A stretch of DNA of 64,000 nucleotides from Chersky-840 sp963794615 (GCA_963794615.1 CAWCEP010000006.1:558001-622000); one strand, 5' to 3'; counted from the first letter of the stretch, positions 42,933 to 52,540 are shown. Program-made: numbers and translations. The notes: a model not told the origin generated them from the sequence alone.

Positions 42933-44648
42933 ATGTTTAGACGAGATGGACGGGCCATCAACCGGGTGGCTCGCGCCGCCCTGACGACCTTGGTCGTCAC
43001 CGCCGCCGCGATCGGCGGCGTCGAGGAACTGACGAGTCAGCCCTCGGCGGCCCTCACCCTGTTGACGATCAGCGTGGCCCCGCTCACGGCGTCGATCGCG
43101 GCGGGGAACACCGAGCAATTCACCGCAACCGGGCACTACCTGGGTGGAAGCACCGCTGATATCACCAACTCGGTGACATGGTCCTCGTCGCTGACGGGCA
43201 CCGCCACGGTCTCGAGCACCGGGCTCGCCACCGGGGTCGGCACCGGCGCCACCACCATCACCGCCACGTCCGGGCTCATCGCCGGGACCGCCGCGCTGAC
43301 GGTCACGCCGGCCGCGCTGGTGAGCATCAGCGTGTCCCCGCTCACGGCGTCGATCACGGCGGGCCACACCCGACAATTCACGGCCACCGGCACCTACTCC
43401 GACCTGAGCACGGCGAATCTCACCAACTCGGTGACGTGGTCGTCGTCGCTGACCTCGGCCGCCACCGTCTCGAGCACCGGCCTCGCCACCGGGGTCGGCA
43501 CCGGCGCCACCACCATCACCGCCACGTCCGGGCTCATCGCCGGGACCGCCGCGCTGACGGTCACGCCGGCCGTGCTGGTGAGCATCAGCGTGGCCCCGCT
43601 CACGGCGTCGATCACGGCGGGCCACACCCAACAATTCACGGCCACCGGCACCTACTCCGACCTGAGCACGGCGAATCTCACCAACTCGGTGACGTGGTCG
43701 TCGTCGCTGACCTCGGCCGCCACCGTCTCGAGCACCGGCCTCGCCACCGGGGTCGGCACCGGCGCCACCACCATCACCGCCACGTCCGGGCTCATCGCCG
43801 GGACCGCCGCGCTGACGGTCACGCCGGCCGTGCTGGTGAGCATCAGCGTGTCCCCGCTCACGGCGTCGATCACGGCGGGCCACACCCAACAATTCACGGC
43901 CACCGGCACCTACTCCGACCTGAGCACGGCGAATCTCACCAACTCGGTGACGTGGTCGTCGTCGCTGACCTCGGCCGCCACCGTCTCGAGCACCGGCCTC
44001 GCCACCGGGGTCGGCACCGGCGCCACCACCATCACGGCCACGTCCGGGCTCATCGCCGGGACCGCCGCGCTGACGGTCACGCCGGCCGTGCTGGTGAGCA
44101 TCAGCGTCTCCCCGCTCACGGCGTCGATCACGGCGGGCCACACCCAACAATTCACGGCCACCGGCACCTACTCCGACCTGAGCACGGCGAATCTCACCAA
44201 CTCGGTGACGTGGTCGTCGTCGCTGACCTCGGCCGCCACCGTCTCGAGCACCGGCCTCGCCACCGGGGTCGGCACCGGAGCCACCACCATCACGGCCACG
44301 TCCGGGCTCATCGCCGGGACCGCCGCGCTGACGGTGACCCCAGCCGTGCCGCCGCCTCCGTCGCCCTCGCTCACCACGAGTCCGGGAAGAGGGAGAAAGC
44401 GGTCAGCCCTCACGCTCCAGGGCGCGAACTTCGCGCCCAATCAGGTCGTCACCGTGAAGTACCTGTCCCAGACGAAGGACACCGTCCTGTGCCAGACCAC
44501 GACGGACACCTTGGGGGGATTCAGGTGTACGTCGACGATCCCCCGGGGCCGCCATGGCGGCAAGAAAGGGGTGCATACCATCGTGGCCAGGGACGCCTCG
44601 GGCGACCAGGCGAGGGCGAGATTCACCGTCACGGGGCGCAGGGGGTAG
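42933..44648 (+). CDS. secreted Big_2 (bacterial Ig-like) repeat protein
   Basis: 571 residues. N-terminal signal: Arg-rich start, hydrophobic stretch (ALTTLVVTAAAIGG), cleavage probably near residue 40. Five Ig-like Big_2 repeats of exactly 86 residues follow (about 43-472), each with ISVxPLTASITAGHT, QFTATGTYSDLSTANLTNSV, TWSSSLTSAATVSS and ATGVGTGATTITATSG. Repeat 1 is the most diverged, 3-5 nearly identical. A Pro/Ser linker leads to a C-terminal domain of about 90 residues (TLQGANFAPNQVVTVKYLSQ), IPT/TIG-like. No sortase or anchor motif. Likely a surface or extracellular adhesive protein; partner unknown. Confidence 0.85.
   Translation: MFRRDGRAINRVARAALTTLVVTAAAIGGVEELTSQPSAALTLLTISVAPLTASIAAGNTEQFTATGHYLGGSTADITNSVTWSSSLTGTATVSSTGLATGVGTGATTITATSGLIAGTAALTVTPAALVSISVSPLTASITAGHTRQFTATGTYSDLSTANLTNSVTWSSSLTSAATVSSTGLATGVGTGATTITATSGLIAGTAALTVTPAVLVSISVAPLTASITAGHTQQFTATGTYSDLSTANLTNSVTWSSSLTSAATVSSTGLATGVGTGATTITATSGLIAGTAALTVTPAVLVSISVSPLTASITAGHTQQFTATGTYSDLSTANLTNSVTWSSSLTSAATVSSTGLATGVGTGATTITATSGLIAGTAALTVTPAVLVSISVSPLTASITAGHTQQFTATGTYSDLSTANLTNSVTWSSSLTSAATVSSTGLATGVGTGATTITATSGLIAGTAALTVTPAVPPPPSPSLTTSPGRGRKRSALTLQGANFAPNQVVTVKYLSQTKDTVLCQTTTDTLGGFRCTSTIPRGRHGGKKGVHTIVARDASGDQARARFTVTGRRG
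43059..44348 (+). repeat. five 258-bp tandem repeats
   Basis: Units at 43059-43316, 43317-43574, 43575-43832, 43833-44090 and 44091-44348, each 258 bp. Units 2-5 differ at very few positions and unit 1 is diverged. The unit is a multiple of three, so copy-number change keeps the reading frame. The near-identity also means short-read assembly may have collapsed or expanded the array. Confidence 0.9.
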
Positions 44649-44666
44649 TCGGAGCGATCGAAGGCC

Positions 44667-45732
44667 TCACGATCCGAGGATCGCCACCGTCCGACCCACG
44701 GTCTCTCGGCGCGCCATCGCATCGATCGCCGCCGGAATCTCATCGAAGCCGATGACCCGACCGACCACCGGCTTGATCTTCTGGGCCAGGACGAGCGTGA
44801 TGATCTCGCCCATGATGCGCTCGCCCAGCTCGTACGGGAGAAAGTTCCAGCCCATGCCGGTCTTCAGGAATGTCAACGCATCGGGTTCCTGATAGGAAAG
44901 CAAGACGCCACACAGCTTGAGATTGCCCAGAGCGATCCGGCGCGGTACGAGGAACTTCTCGTCGGCGACCGCCTTGTCAGAGGCAAAGCCCATCATCAGA
45001 TAACGCCCGTTGTACTTCGTGCACTGCAACGACTTCTCCATGACGGCCTCGCCGACATTGTCGAAGACGACGTCGACACCCTGGTTGTCCGTCTGAGCGA
45101 GCACCACCCCGGCGAAGTCGGTCGTCGAGTAATTGATGGCCACCTGGGCACCGAGCTCCAGGCAGAGGCGCACCTTTTCGTCGGTACCGGCGGTGGCGAA
45201 GACCCGCGCCCCGGCGTGGGCCGCCAGTTGAATCGCCGCTGAGCCCGATCCGCCGGCTCCGGCATGAATGAGCACCGTCTCCCCGGCTCGAAGATCGGCG
45301 CGGTCGACGAGGCCCAACCATGCCAGGTGGAACGGGAAGTACAACGCCGCCGCATCGGGCAGAGGAATTGACTCGGGCATGGCAAAGGTCGAGGCGGCCG
45401 GGCACAACGCGTATTCGGCGTAGCCACCGTGCGCTGCTTTGGGAATGGCGACGACGCGCTCGGTGCAGCCAGTGCTCGGTGCCCGTTCCGCACGAATCGA
45501 CGACGCCCATGACTTCCATTCCCGGGCTGTAGGGCAGCTCGGGCCGAACCATCATGTTGCCGCCCGTGATCCGTTCGAGGTCGTTGAGATTGAGGGGGAT
45601 GGCGTGGACCTTGATGCGCATCTCGCCGGGGTCGGGCTCAGGGATCGCCACCTCGTCGAGCTTCAGCACGTCCAACGGCGGCCCGTAGGTGTGCGTTCGC
45701 CACGCTCGCATCACACCGTCACGTCTTGCCAT
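44667..45732 (-). pseudogene. quinone oxidoreductase / zinc-independent alcohol dehydrogenase-like MDR protein (frameshifted as read)
   Basis: MDR-superfamily NADPH-dependent oxidoreductase, about 354 residues when repaired. N-terminal frame: MRAWRTHTYGPPLDVLKLDEV and NLNDLERITGG; C-terminal frame: AGETVLIHAGAGGSGSAAIQLAAHAGARVFAT, and the end IDAMARRETVGRTVAILGS. The join needs one plus-strand C or G removed near 45461-45466, giving TEHWLHERVVAIPKAAHGGYAEYALCPA. Structural-zinc cysteines are absent, so it is likely a quinone reductase-like type. ATG 45732 or 45711. Probably a sequence error. Confidence 0.75.
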
Positions 45733-45791
45733 GGTCCTGTCCGTTCCCCCTTTGCGTCCCACCGGTGCCGGGATGTGCGGCCGCCCCGAGA

Positions 45792-46967
45792 CTACGGGAG
45801 GGCCTCGTCCGGGACATCGAAGAATTCCTGGTACGAGCGGGTTCGCTCCCGCAGAGCACCGGCATCGAGACCGGTGTCGGCGAAGGAGTAGCTGTGGCCG
45901 CCGTGCTTTTCTTTCGGGTTCTCGGCCAGGAATCGGCGCATGGCCCCGTCGGCCTCGACTGTGAGCTCGATCCCGAGGCGCTCGTAGATCATGTGCACCA
46001 CTGCCATTGGATCGGCCAGGAACTCACCGAAGAACACGTCCACAGCCTGCTCGGGGGGGACGGTACCGTCGCGCCGAGCCGCCACGGCCCGGTCGAGACC
46101 GAGGATGATGTCATCGACCCACTCGGAAGCAACCGCATCGATCGCGACGTCGTCGCTGGCCAGGCGACGAAGGAGGTCCACCAAGGACGCCAGCGAGCAC
46201 ACGACGCGGAGAGGATCTCGGTGGGTGTGGACGATCAGGGCCCCGGGATATTCCCGCATCATCGGCCCGAGCGCCCACAGATGCGCTGGGGACTTGATCA
46301 CCCAGCGTTCGGCAGGGTGGGCCGATTGCAGGTACTGGAGGAACAACCGGTGGTACCGGTAGGCGGGTGCCATGTCGGCCTGGTGGAGCAGCCACGTCTG
46401 GTACTCGGGGACCCGGTACTGGGTGGCGAAGATCATGCTGCGAAAATCCCCAGCCGTGATCCGCACGCACTCCTGGCCCAGTCGCGCCCCCATGTCGTGC
46501 ATGCCCAGAAACCCCGGGATGAGGAGCTCGGCATTGGCCAGATTGGCCTGCACCTCGTCGATCCGTGGGTCGGACTCGTAGGTGGCGGTCTCCGGTGGCG
46601 GCCACGGTTGGTCGACCTCCCAGGTGAGGGGGACTCGATTGGCCGGGTCCTGGGCAAGGAGGTCGAACAGGATGGTCGTGCCCGTCCGAGGTTGCCCGAG
46701 GACGACGATGGGCGGGCGGACGTCGCCCTCTGCGATCTCGGGGTTGCGCTGCACCCAGTCGACCACGCGCAACCGGTTGCTCAGGTAGCTCGCGATCTCG
46801 GAGCCGGCAATGACCGAACCGAGCTCGTTCAGCTTGGCGCCGTGATTCAGCGCTTCGACCAGGCGGTCGGCCCCCTCACGCCACGTCACGTCGCCGAAGT
46901 CATCCAGGCCCGTCGCCTGAGATGCTTGGTCCGCGAGATCGTCAACCGAAAGCGTTTCAGCCGTCAT
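45792..46967 (-). CDS. sulfotransferase family protein
   Basis: 391 residues. The 5'-phosphosulfate loop of PAPS binding is GQPRTGTTILFDLLA; VIHTHRDPLRVVCSLASL matches the 3'-phosphate loop, with the conserved Arg, His and Asp. It resembles actinobacterial sulfotransferases acting on lipids or small hydroxy compounds. Start ATG 46965-46967 chosen over an earlier ATG at 46988 because homology begins at MTAETLS. Transfers sulfate, so it may work opposite to the sulfatase at 37-39 kb; this is speculative. Confidence 0.85.
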   Translation of the reverse strand: MTAETLSVDDLADQASQATGLDDFGDVTWREGADRLVEALNHGAKLNELGSVIAGSEIASYLSNRLRVVDWVQRNPEIAEGDVRPPIVVLGQPRTGTTILFDLLAQDPANRVPLTWEVDQPWPPPETATYESDPRIDEVQANLANAELLIPGFLGMHDMGARLGQECVRITAGDFRSMIFATQYRVPEYQTWLLHQADMAPAYRYHRLFLQYLQSAHPAERWVIKSPAHLWALGPMMREYPGALIVHTHRDPLRVVCSLASLVDLLRRLASDDVAIDAVASEWVDDIILGLDRAVAARRDGTVPPEQAVDVFFGEFLADPMAVVHMIYERLGIELTVEADGAMRRFLAENPKEKHGGHSYSFADTGLDAGALRERTRSYQEFFDVPDEALP

Positions 46968-47068
46968 GATGCCCTTGCAACGTGGCACTCGGCGGAGGTC
47001 AAGGCCGTCTTCACGAACGGGAAGTCAATCACGTTTGTCACCGTTCTTGTCGGCCGATTCTGCTCCGG

Positions 47069-47665
47069 TTACTTCCTCACCCGGTAGTCGATGAATGTGG
47101 CGAACGGTGACTGGCGGACGCCGAGGTGATCGAGATCGAAGGACAAGGTGAATCCGTCGAAGAGGCGCTTGCCGGCACCGAGGACGACCGGCGCGACGAT
47201 GAGGGTGATTTCGTCGACATACCCGCCGACGAGGGCTTGGCGGATGATGTCGGCACCCCCCATGACGTGGACCTCCTTGTCGTCGGCGGCGGCCTTGGCC
47301 CGCTCGACGGCGTCGGCGATGCCGCCCACGAATATGAAATCGTCGCCTGGCGGCTGGTCCTCGGTGTGGTGGGTGACGATGAAGAACGGCAGGTTCCACG
47401 GATTGGTATCGCCCCAGTGCCCGGCCGCCTCGTACGTACCCCGTCCGCCGATGACGGCCCCGGTTGCACCTATGGCTTCGTCCAACCAGGCCTTGTCCTC
47501 CCCGGTCGGTTCGCCGCGGGCACCCGAGTCGTAGCTCCACGGACCGCCGAAGACCCAGTTGTGCAGTCGCTCGCCCCCTACCCCGAGTCCGCAGCCGGGA
47601 CCGTCATCGGGCCCGGTGATGTAGCCGTCGACCGACACCGTGATCCCGGCAATGACCTTGCTCAT
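47069..47665 (-). CDS. dihydrofolate reductase / RibD C-terminal-like reductase
   Basis: 198 residues: MSKVIAGITVSVDGYITGPDD start, GAVIGGRGTYEAAG, VHVMGGADIIRQALVGGYVDEITLIVAPVVLGAGKRLFDG. NADPH-binding fold of the RibD_C/YwjB type. Such proteins are dihydrofolate reductase-like and of unclear substrate in actinobacteria. ATG chosen as the conserved start; the frame is open upstream to 47752. Confidence 0.85.
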   Translation of the reverse strand: MSKVIAGITVSVDGYITGPDDGPGCGLGVGGERLHNWVFGGPWSYDSGARGEPTGEDKAWLDEAIGATGAVIGGRGTYEAAGHWGDTNPWNLPFFIVTHHTEDQPPGDDFIFVGGIADAVERAKAAADDKEVHVMGGADIIRQALVGGYVDEITLIVAPVVLGAGKRLFDGFTLSFDLDHLGVRQSPFATFIDYRVRK

Positions 47666-47891
47666 GGCCTGCCTCCCGTGATCGTGAGGCGCCACCCGCT
47701 CCCCCGGCGCTCCGAGGATCTCGACGGTCGCAGCCCGCCGAACGGATTGCAACCGCCGCCGCCAGCAGTGCTCGCGAGAGTAAGCACGAGGACGGGGCCG
47801 GATGAGACGCGTCGGCGAGGCAGCCGTGGTGAAGGCTGTGGCGCCCAGGGTGGGGCCTCAAGAATGCCTCTGACCTGGTCGATCCCCTGTC

Positions 47892-50546
47892 ATGGCGAAT
47901 GGTCGGCTGCGTCGCCTCGTGTCAGGCGAGGCGAGAGGAGCACATTTCGCGGCCATGCTGTGCATGGGGCCGCTCGCCGCGGTCGCCATCTTGGCGTTGC
48001 GGGAGCTGCATCTCGTTGCTCGAACGCCGATCTGGTTGATTCCACTGATTCTCGTCGGCGGACAGCTCCTCACGATCGCGACTGGTCTTTGGTGGGACCG
48101 GTCCCACGGCCGCCTTCAGCTCCACGTCCTCATCGCGTCGCAAATGATCCTCGTGACCTCGGTCATCTATGCGACCGGTTGGGGACCAGCGCTCGGCATC
48201 GGCCTGGTCCTGGTCGGTCAGGACGCGTTGGCGGTGACGGGCTCGTCCTCGCAGCGCGTGGTCCTGGGATGGACGCTGGCCTGTCTGGCTGCCGGTGAAG
48301 GACTGATCGCGCTCCGTTGGGTCCCCTCGTTGCTGCCCATCCCCGAGGTGCACGGTCTGGCCATCTTGACGGGGATCGGCATCGTGTTCTCGTACCGGTC
48401 TTTGCGTTCGGCCCTGATCGACCGAGAGCAGTCAGCCGCCTTGACCGAGAGTCGCGAGAGGCGGTTCCGGGCGCTCGTGCAGAGCTCCTCAGACCTGGTT
48501 TTCGTGGTCGACGTGACGACCGTGGTGACCTATGCGAGCCCGTCGTGTACGAAAGTGCTCGGATACGAGCCCAGAGTGCTCTTGGGCTCTGAGGCGGGTG
48601 TGCTCGTGCACGAGGATGACATCGAGAATCTCCGCGTCACCCTCCGCCGCACGCTGGGAGTTCCCGGGGGGTCGACCGAGTTCTCCTTCCGTGTCCGTCA
48701 CCTCGACGGAATGTGGCGCTGGCTCGAGGGGCTCGCCACGAACCTGCTCGATGATCCGGCCGTGGCAGGGATGGTCATCAACGCTCGCGACGTCACTGCA
48801 CGCCGAGCACGCTTGGAGCGCCAAGCGGCGATCTCCGATCTGGGCCGAGAAGTATTGCGGGCCACGACGTTCGAGGAATCCGTGGAGTGCGCCGCCGAGG
48901 TGATCGTCCGCATCGTGCACGCCAGCACCTGTCGGATCGTCAGCGTCAGTGCACGCGTGAGTGCCAACCGGCGGGGAGGCGCGGAAGTCGACCCGGCCAG
49001 CCTCGGCACGGGGTTGGCCGAACCAGGCGATCCACCAACGCTGCGGGTACCGGTGGGAGATCCTGACGAGCCGCTTGCCTACATCGAGGTCTTCAAGGAC
49101 ATGCCGACGACGCGGGACGACGAACTGTTCGTTGAGATGGTCGCGGGCATCGTCCTTTCGTCGACCGTGCGTTTCGGCGCCGAAGACGCCATCCGTCATC
49201 AAGCCATGCACGACCCACTGACGGGCCTTCCCAATCGCGCGCTGTTCAACGACCGCCTCGAACATGCATTGAGCCGACACGCTCGGGACGTCGGATACGT
49301 CGCGGTCATGATCGTCGATCTCGACGGCTTCAAGAACGTGAACGACAGCCTCGGCCATCTCACCGGCGACGAATTGTTGATCGCCGTCGCCAAGCGCTTC
49401 GAGGCCCGGCTGCGGGGATTCGACACCATTGCGCGCCTCGGTGGTGATGAGTTCGCCCTCTTGTTCGATGACCTCGAGGAAGCGGATCAGGCCGGCCGAG
49501 TCGCGCAACGAGTCCTCGACGCCCTCGTCACTCCCCTGCCGCTGCCCGGACGAGAGGTTGCGATCGGAGCGAGTGTCGGCGTCTCGCTGACCAACAAGAC
49601 CGGTGCCAAAGCCGACCGTCTTGTCGCCGACGCCGACGCCGCGATGTATCGAGCGAAACGAGAGGGCAAGGGTTGTTATCGGGTGTTCGAAGCCGCCATG
49701 CACACGGCGGCCGTGGAGCGCATGAGTCTCGAGCAAGACCTGCGGGGCGCCATACGAGACGGTGCCTTGACTGTCTTCTACCAGCCCATCATGGAAACGG
49801 GCACCGGTCGGATCTCATCTTTCGAGGCACTGGCCCGATGGCAGCATCCGACGAGGGGCTTCGTGCCCCCCGACACCTTCATTCCGCTCGCCGAGGAATC
49901 GGGTCTCATCATCGAGCTCGGCCGGACCGTGCTGCTCGAGGCATGCCGACAGGCGCAGCAATGGCACACGGCGTCCCATGATCGACGCCCCAGCATCTCG
50001 GTCAATGCGTCACGCCTCCAGCTCGCCAGCCCCAGCTTTCTCGAACACGTGGCTGACGCCCTTGCGCTCGCCGATCTCGACCCATCCTCGCTCATCATCG
50101 AGGTCACCGAGTCGATTCTGGCCTCGGAGTCTCGCCACGTCATCGCCACCCTCGACGAACTCCGCCGGACCGGCGTTCGCGTCGCCATCGACGACTTCGG
50201 CACGGGCTACTCCTCGTTCGCTGCCCTGGCGGAGCTCCCGATCGACATCCTCAAGATCGACAAGCGCTTCATCGACCACCTCGTGTACGACGAGCAGGGC
50301 CGGGGATTCGTCAACGCCATCATGCAGCTCGCCCAGACACTCCATCTGGAAACCACCGCCGAAGGCGTGGAGCATCCGGAGCAGCGCGATGCGCTCGCCG
50401 CCTTGGGATGCGCCCACGTGCAGGGCTTCCTCTTCTCGCCGGCGATGACCGGTGCCCAGACCCACGACTACCTGGCACGGGCCGATGGCATCGTGAGGTC
50501 GGGCAACGGCCTGTCGTCCATTGCGAACACCCGATCGGCGAGTTAG
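47892..50546 (+). CDS. membrane GGDEF-EAL cyclic-di-GMP protein with PAS and GAF-like domains
   Basis: 884 residues. N-terminal membrane sensor of about six helices (residues 20-165; LRELHLVARTPIWLIPLILVGG, GWGPALGIGLVLVG), PAS (about 190-300), GAF-like (about 315-435), GGDEF (about 440-600, intact RLGGDEF), EAL (about 615-865, intact SFEALARW, DDFGTGYSS). Both catalytic signatures are present, so it may make or degrade c-di-GMP. The sensor is shared with the paralogue at 57.9-60.6 kb. No clear ribosome-binding site before the ATG. Confidence 0.9.
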   Translation: MANGRLRRLVSGEARGAHFAAMLCMGPLAAVAILALRELHLVARTPIWLIPLILVGGQLLTIATGLWWDRSHGRLQLHVLIASQMILVTSVIYATGWGPALGIGLVLVGQDALAVTGSSSQRVVLGWTLACLAAGEGLIALRWVPSLLPIPEVHGLAILTGIGIVFSYRSLRSALIDREQSAALTESRERRFRALVQSSSDLVFVVDVTTVVTYASPSCTKVLGYEPRVLLGSEAGVLVHEDDIENLRVTLRRTLGVPGGSTEFSFRVRHLDGMWRWLEGLATNLLDDPAVAGMVINARDVTARRARLERQAAISDLGREVLRATTFEESVECAAEVIVRIVHASTCRIVSVSARVSANRRGGAEVDPASLGTGLAEPGDPPTLRVPVGDPDEPLAYIEVFKDMPTTRDDELFVEMVAGIVLSSTVRFGAEDAIRHQAMHDPLTGLPNRALFNDRLEHALSRHARDVGYVAVMIVDLDGFKNVNDSLGHLTGDELLIAVAKRFEARLRGFDTIARLGGDEFALLFDDLEEADQAGRVAQRVLDALVTPLPLPGREVAIGASVGVSLTNKTGAKADRLVADADAAMYRAKREGKGCYRVFEAAMHTAAVERMSLEQDLRGAIRDGALTVFYQPIMETGTGRISSFEALARWQHPTRGFVPPDTFIPLAEESGLIIELGRTVLLEACRQAQQWHTASHDRRPSISVNASRLQLASPSFLEHVADALALADLDPSSLIIEVTESILASESRHVIATLDELRRTGVRVAIDDFGTGYSSFAALAELPIDILKIDKRFIDHLVYDEQGRGFVNAIMQLAQTLHLETTAEGVEHPEQRDALAALGCAHVQGFLFSPAMTGAQTHDYLARADGIVRSGNGLSSIANTRSAS

Positions 50547-50628
50547 TCGCGGTAAACGGGCGCTCGTCGGAGCCTGCGCCGTCGTCCCTCGAGTCATCCC
50601 CCAACCACCGGTGTCGGGGTCGTCCCCG

Positions 50629-51018
50629 ATGGTCAATTTCCACCGCCGCCCTGTCATGGGTCGGGTGCGGGCGCGATCGGCGTGGACGGTGATTCTCGTG
50701 GGCGTGGGCACGATGGCGGGGGCGTGCGGGACGCCCGCCCCCGGACCTGGCACCGCCTTTTGCCGCGACGTCGTGTCGGTAGCCGCAGGTATCCGCTCCC
50801 GCGGCTCCTCCTCGGAGGTCTCCTTTCTCATCACCCACGAGACCACGGTCGAAGGCCTCGGGGCCGAGGCCCCTCGGGCCGTCAAGCGAGATGTGGAGAC
50901 CTTCCTGACCGGGGCGAACGCAGCAGTCGCCCAGAGCAACGCCGCCCTGGCGAACACGCCGGCGACCGCCGCCGCCGGCGCCGACCGTATCAAGGCGTAC
51001 TGCGGCATCACGGGCTGA
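50629..51018 (+). CDS. small putative lipoprotein
   Basis: 129 residues; alternative ATG at 50656. A short basic start is followed by a hydrophobic stretch (WTVILVGVGTMAGAC) ending in a weak lipobox. The mature part has an early FCRD and a final YCGITG, a plausible disulfide, with a helical Ala-rich middle. Unknown function; no relatives recognised. It lies just before the divergent-like operator of the next operon. Confidence 0.55.
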   Translation: MVNFHRRPVMGRVRARSAWTVILVGVGTMAGACGTPAPGPGTAFCRDVVSVAAGIRSRGSSSEVSFLITHETTVEGLGAEAPRAVKRDVETFLTGANAAVAQSNAALANTPATAAAGADRIKAYCGITG

Positions 51019-51023
51019 GCGGT

Positions 51024-51074
51024 GGATATCTGAGATAACACAGATTTGCGGTATCTCAGATATCCATGTATATT
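51024..51074 (+). promoter_or_regulatory. promoter and twin operator of the GbsR/MarR-DrrAB operon
   Basis: A perfect 14-bp inverted repeat, GGATATCTGAGATA (51024-51037) and TATCTCAGATATCC (51052-51065). Each arm itself contains an 11-bp palindrome, TATCTGAGATA (51027-51037) and TATCTCAGATA (51052-51062), whose centres are 25 bases apart. -35 TTGCGG (51046-51051) and -10 TATATT (51069-51074) have a 17-base spacer that includes the second palindrome. Transcription should begin near 51081, on the GTG. This is a textbook repressor arrangement. Confidence 0.72.
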
Positions 51075-51080
51075 GTGGGC

Positions 51081-51590
51081 GTGCCCACCGACGCTGAGAT
51101 CACCTTCGCCGACCACATGGGCAGGTTCTACGCCCGGCGATACGCGTTTCCGCCCATGGCCGGCCGCCTGCTCGGCTACCTCGCCGTCTGCGATCCGCCC
51201 GAGCAGACCATCGGCGAGCTGGCGGAAGCCCTCCTGGCCAGTCGGAGCGCGATCACCGGTGCGGTGAAGGTCCTGGAGGTGACGCACGCCATCCGTCGGT
51301 CCCGGTCCGCGGGCGAGAGGATGGACCGGGTGCGCATCGACCTCGGCTCGCCCGAGTCGATGGGGATGGACACCTCCGAGTACGAGGAGCTGGGTCAGTT
51401 GGCGCGCGAAGGCCTCGAGGTGCTGCGCGACGCTCCGGCGGGACGGCGGGCGGTCCTCTTGGAGATGAGCGCATTCGCCGACTTCCTGCTGGAGCAGATC
51501 GTGCGATTCGAACAGGAGTGGCGGGTGCGTCGCGCTGCACTCGTGGCCTCGGGGGACCTGCCCGAGCAACCTCCGGGGAGGCCCCAGTGA
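51081..51590 (+). CDS. GbsR/MarR-type transcriptional regulator
   Basis: 169 residues with a winged helix: FPPMAGRLLGYLAVCDPPEQTIGELAEALLASRSAITGAVKVLE and then RSRSAGERMDRVRI. The C-terminal helices (about 100-160) resemble GbsR-like dimerisation parts. GTG 51081 is preferred over ATG 51066 because the -10 box would then overlap the ATG and the transcript would begin at the GTG. Its TGA overlaps the start of the ATPase gene, so it probably represses an efflux operon that includes itself. Confidence 0.85.
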   Translation: MPTDAEITFADHMGRFYARRYAFPPMAGRLLGYLAVCDPPEQTIGELAEALLASRSAITGAVKVLEVTHAIRRSRSAGERMDRVRIDLGSPESMGMDTSEYEELGQLAREGLEVLRDAPAGRRAVLLEMSAFADFLLEQIVRFEQEWRVRRAALVASGDLPEQPPGRPQ

Positions 51591-52540
51591 GTGGTACCCG
51601 CCAACCGGCGATCGTCGCGTCCGGTGTGCGCAAGTCCTTCGGTGAGACCGTGGTGCTCGATGGCGTCGACCTGACGGTTGCCGAGGCATCGGTCTTCGCC
51701 CTTCTCGGCCCCAACGGCGCCGGAAAGACCACGATGATCCGGATCCTCTCAACCTTGATCCCCCCCGACGCAGGCCGGCTGTGCGTGGCCGGCCACGACG
51801 TGGTGAACGACGCGGACGAGGTGCGGGCCGCGATCGGGGTCACCGGGCAGTTCTCCGCCCTCGACCAATTGCTGACCGGAATGGAGAACATGCTTCTGAT
51901 GGCCGACCTGAACCACCTGGGCCGCAACACAGGGAGGGAGCGGGTCGGCGAATTGCTCGACCGGTTCGGTCTTGCCGAGGCTGCGCCCAAACCGGTGTCC
52001 ACCTACTCCGGCGGTATGCGTCGCCGGCTCGACTTGGCGATGACGCTCGTCGGCTCCCCGCGGGTGATCTTCCTCGACGAGCCCACCACCGGGCTGGACC
52101 CTGCCAGCCGCCGGGGGATGTGGGCCAGCATCCGGGAGCTCGTTGCGGACGGGGTCACGATCTTCCTCACCACGCAGTACCTCGATGAGGCCGATGAGCT
52201 CGCCGACGAGATCGCCGTGCTCGACCACGGCCGGATCGTGGTGCAAGGGACCCCGGAGGAGCTCAAGCGACGCATCCCCGGAGGCCATGTCCGCCTGACG
52301 GTCGCCACCCCCAGCGCGCTGGGGGCAGCGGTCCATCTCCTCGAAGGAGCTTCGCCCCACGAGGAGCAGCTACAGGTTCGCGTCCCCACCGACGGGACGG
52401 TTCCCTCGCTGCGTCACCTGCTCGGAGTGCTCGACGACGCCGGCATCGAGATCGAGCACCTGTCGATCCACACCCCTGACCTCGATGACGTGTTCTTCGC
52501 CGTCACCGGCCACCCCACCGAGGAGGCTCACGTGCCATGA
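51587..52540 (+). CDS. ABC transporter ATPase, DrrA-type
   Basis: 317 residues. Walker A GPNGAGKTTM, signature STYSGGMRRRLDLAMTL, Walker B VIFLDEPTTGLDP, switch His replaced by Gln: LTTQYLDEADELADEI, as usual in the DrrA family. The C-terminal extension ends DLDDVFFAVTG, also typical. It drives export of drugs or lipids with the next-encoded permease. GTG overlaps the regulator's stop (GTGA). Confidence 0.92.
   Translation: MSGTRQPAIVASGVRKSFGETVVLDGVDLTVAEASVFALLGPNGAGKTTMIRILSTLIPPDAGRLCVAGHDVVNDADEVRAAIGVTGQFSALDQLLTGMENMLLMADLNHLGRNTGRERVGELLDRFGLAEAAPKPVSTYSGGMRRRLDLAMTLVGSPRVIFLDEPTTGLDPASRRGMWASIRELVADGVTIFLTTQYLDEADELADEIAVLDHGRIVVQGTPEELKRRIPGGHVRLTVATPSALGAAVHLLEGASPHEEQLQVRVPTDGTVPSLRHLLGVLDDAGIEIEHLSIHTPDLDDVFFAVTGHPTEEAHVP

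Noticed and set aside
42678..44743. Minus-strand frames repeating every 258 bases in the Big_2 region
   Set aside because: They mirror the tandem repeat on the opposite strand; the plus strand has a signal peptide and a recognisable fold.
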